61,257 bases of DNA from an uncultured Candidatus Nemicrothrix sp. (lineage in GTDB: Bacteria > Actinomycetota > Acidimicrobiia > Acidimicrobiales > Acidimicrobilacustridaceae): NCBI GenBank assembly GCA_903867185.1, contig CAIPQK010000034.1, forward strand, positions 1-61,257, written 5' to 3'. Of the stretch, positions 61,098 to 61,257 are shown one piece after another; position 1 is the first letter of the stretch, and every line of letters begins with the position of its first letter. The notes under the pieces were generated by a model. The model made no database searches, was not told where the DNA came from, and saw only the letters and a list, made by a program, of their open reading frames with translations. The position numbers and the translations under genes are program-made.

Positions 61098-61257
61098 ACC
61101 CGCCATCGACCACGAATTCTGCGCCCGTGCAATAGGAGCTTTCATTCGAGGCGAGAAACACCGCCATGGCCGCAATCTCCTGCGGCGTTCCGGTGCGCTG
61201 CATCGGCGCATGCCTGGCGGTGTGCTCTTCCACCATTGCCGTGATGATGCCGGGATC
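61054..61257 (-). CDS. C-terminal part of a short-chain dehydrogenase (runs off the window)
   Basis: The visible 67 codons encode the SDR C-terminus: PGIITAM (after the family's CPG), [41 protein letters not shown]. This is the usual tail of a classical NAD(P) SDR, with the dimer helix and the VDGG end. The catalytic and cofactor residues lie outside the window. Its last 44 bp overlap the end of the alpha/beta hydrolase gene. Confidence 0.88.
   Translation of the reverse strand, partial: DPGIITAMVEEHTARHAPMQRTGTPQEIAAMAVFLASNESSYCTGAEFVVDGGFTAGYPAPGSPNPY

Noticed and set aside
1-61257. CRISPR array, insertion sequence, tRNA or rRNA genes
   Set aside because: No regular direct-repeat array, transposase-like open frame with flanking inverted repeats, or cloverleaf/rRNA-like stretch was seen by reading; a dedicated tRNA scan was not possible.

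Overview
The window reads as chromosome of an actinobacterium, most likely a moderate-GC aquatic member of Acidimicrobiia. That is inference from gene content: AftD-type arabinosyltransferase, CYP142-like P450, a large mixed fatty-acid/steroid-type catabolic repertoire, several Amidohydro_2 paralogues, and many TAnnnT -10 boxes sitting directly on start codons. I see no rRNA, tRNA, insertion sequence, phage gene or CRISPR array. Genes are tightly packed, with many 1-8 base start/stop overlaps and several convergent pairs whose coding ends overlap.

Region 1 (1-6.6 kb) is acyl-CoA metabolism: the tail of an unknown gene, a crotonase-fold protein lacking both hydratase glutamates, two divergent acyl-CoA ligases around a perfect 16-bp palindrome, an Amidohydro_2 protein and an APH-like phosphotransferase. 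Region 2 (6.7-23.5 kb) is a cell-envelope glycan locus: three acyltransferase-3/SGNH O-acyltransferases, a 1480-residue AftD-like arabinofuranosyltransferase, two related GT-C membrane glycosyltransferases, a polysaccharide deacetylase and a GNAT protein, with an HpaB-family flavoprotein gene in the middle.

Region 3 (23.5-33.2 kb) mixes beta-oxidation-type genes (MaoC, acyl-CoA dehydrogenase, thioesterase, crotonase), a nitronate monooxygenase-like protein, DUF3237, a DEAD-box RNA helicase, a pirin, and a CYP142-like P450 coupled to a SnoaL-like protein. Region 4 (33.2-44 kb) has a Mug-type DNA glycosylase, a solo molybdopterin oxidoreductase with a class II aldolase, an SDR/SnoaL pair, a SHOCT membrane protein, a second P450, a Baeyer-Villiger monooxygenase and a secreted NlpC/P60 peptidoglycan hydrolase. 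Region 5 (44.3-55.5 kb) holds SMP-30, two D-aminoacylase-like amidohydrolases, two Amidohydro_2 proteins, an SDR, a GNAT and a second solo molybdopterin oxidoreductase. Region 6 (55.1-61.3 kb) has VOC, carboxymuconolactone decarboxylase, HIBADH-like, SDR, DinB-like, EthD-like, zinc alcohol dehydrogenase, an alpha/beta hydrolase without its nucleophile serine, and a truncated SDR.

Together the catabolic genes look like many short operons that activate, oxidise, hydrate and cleave CoA-linked or cyclic substrates such as steroid-like or terpenoid carbon; substrates are not readable from sequence. The most noteworthy patterns are the dense envelope-glycan locus, the repeated pairing of D-aminoacylase/Amidohydro_2/molybdo-oxidoreductase genes, a set of leaderless promoters with fixed 6-7 nt spacing, one back-to-back bidirectional -10, and a recurrent AGGGGGA ribosome-binding motif.
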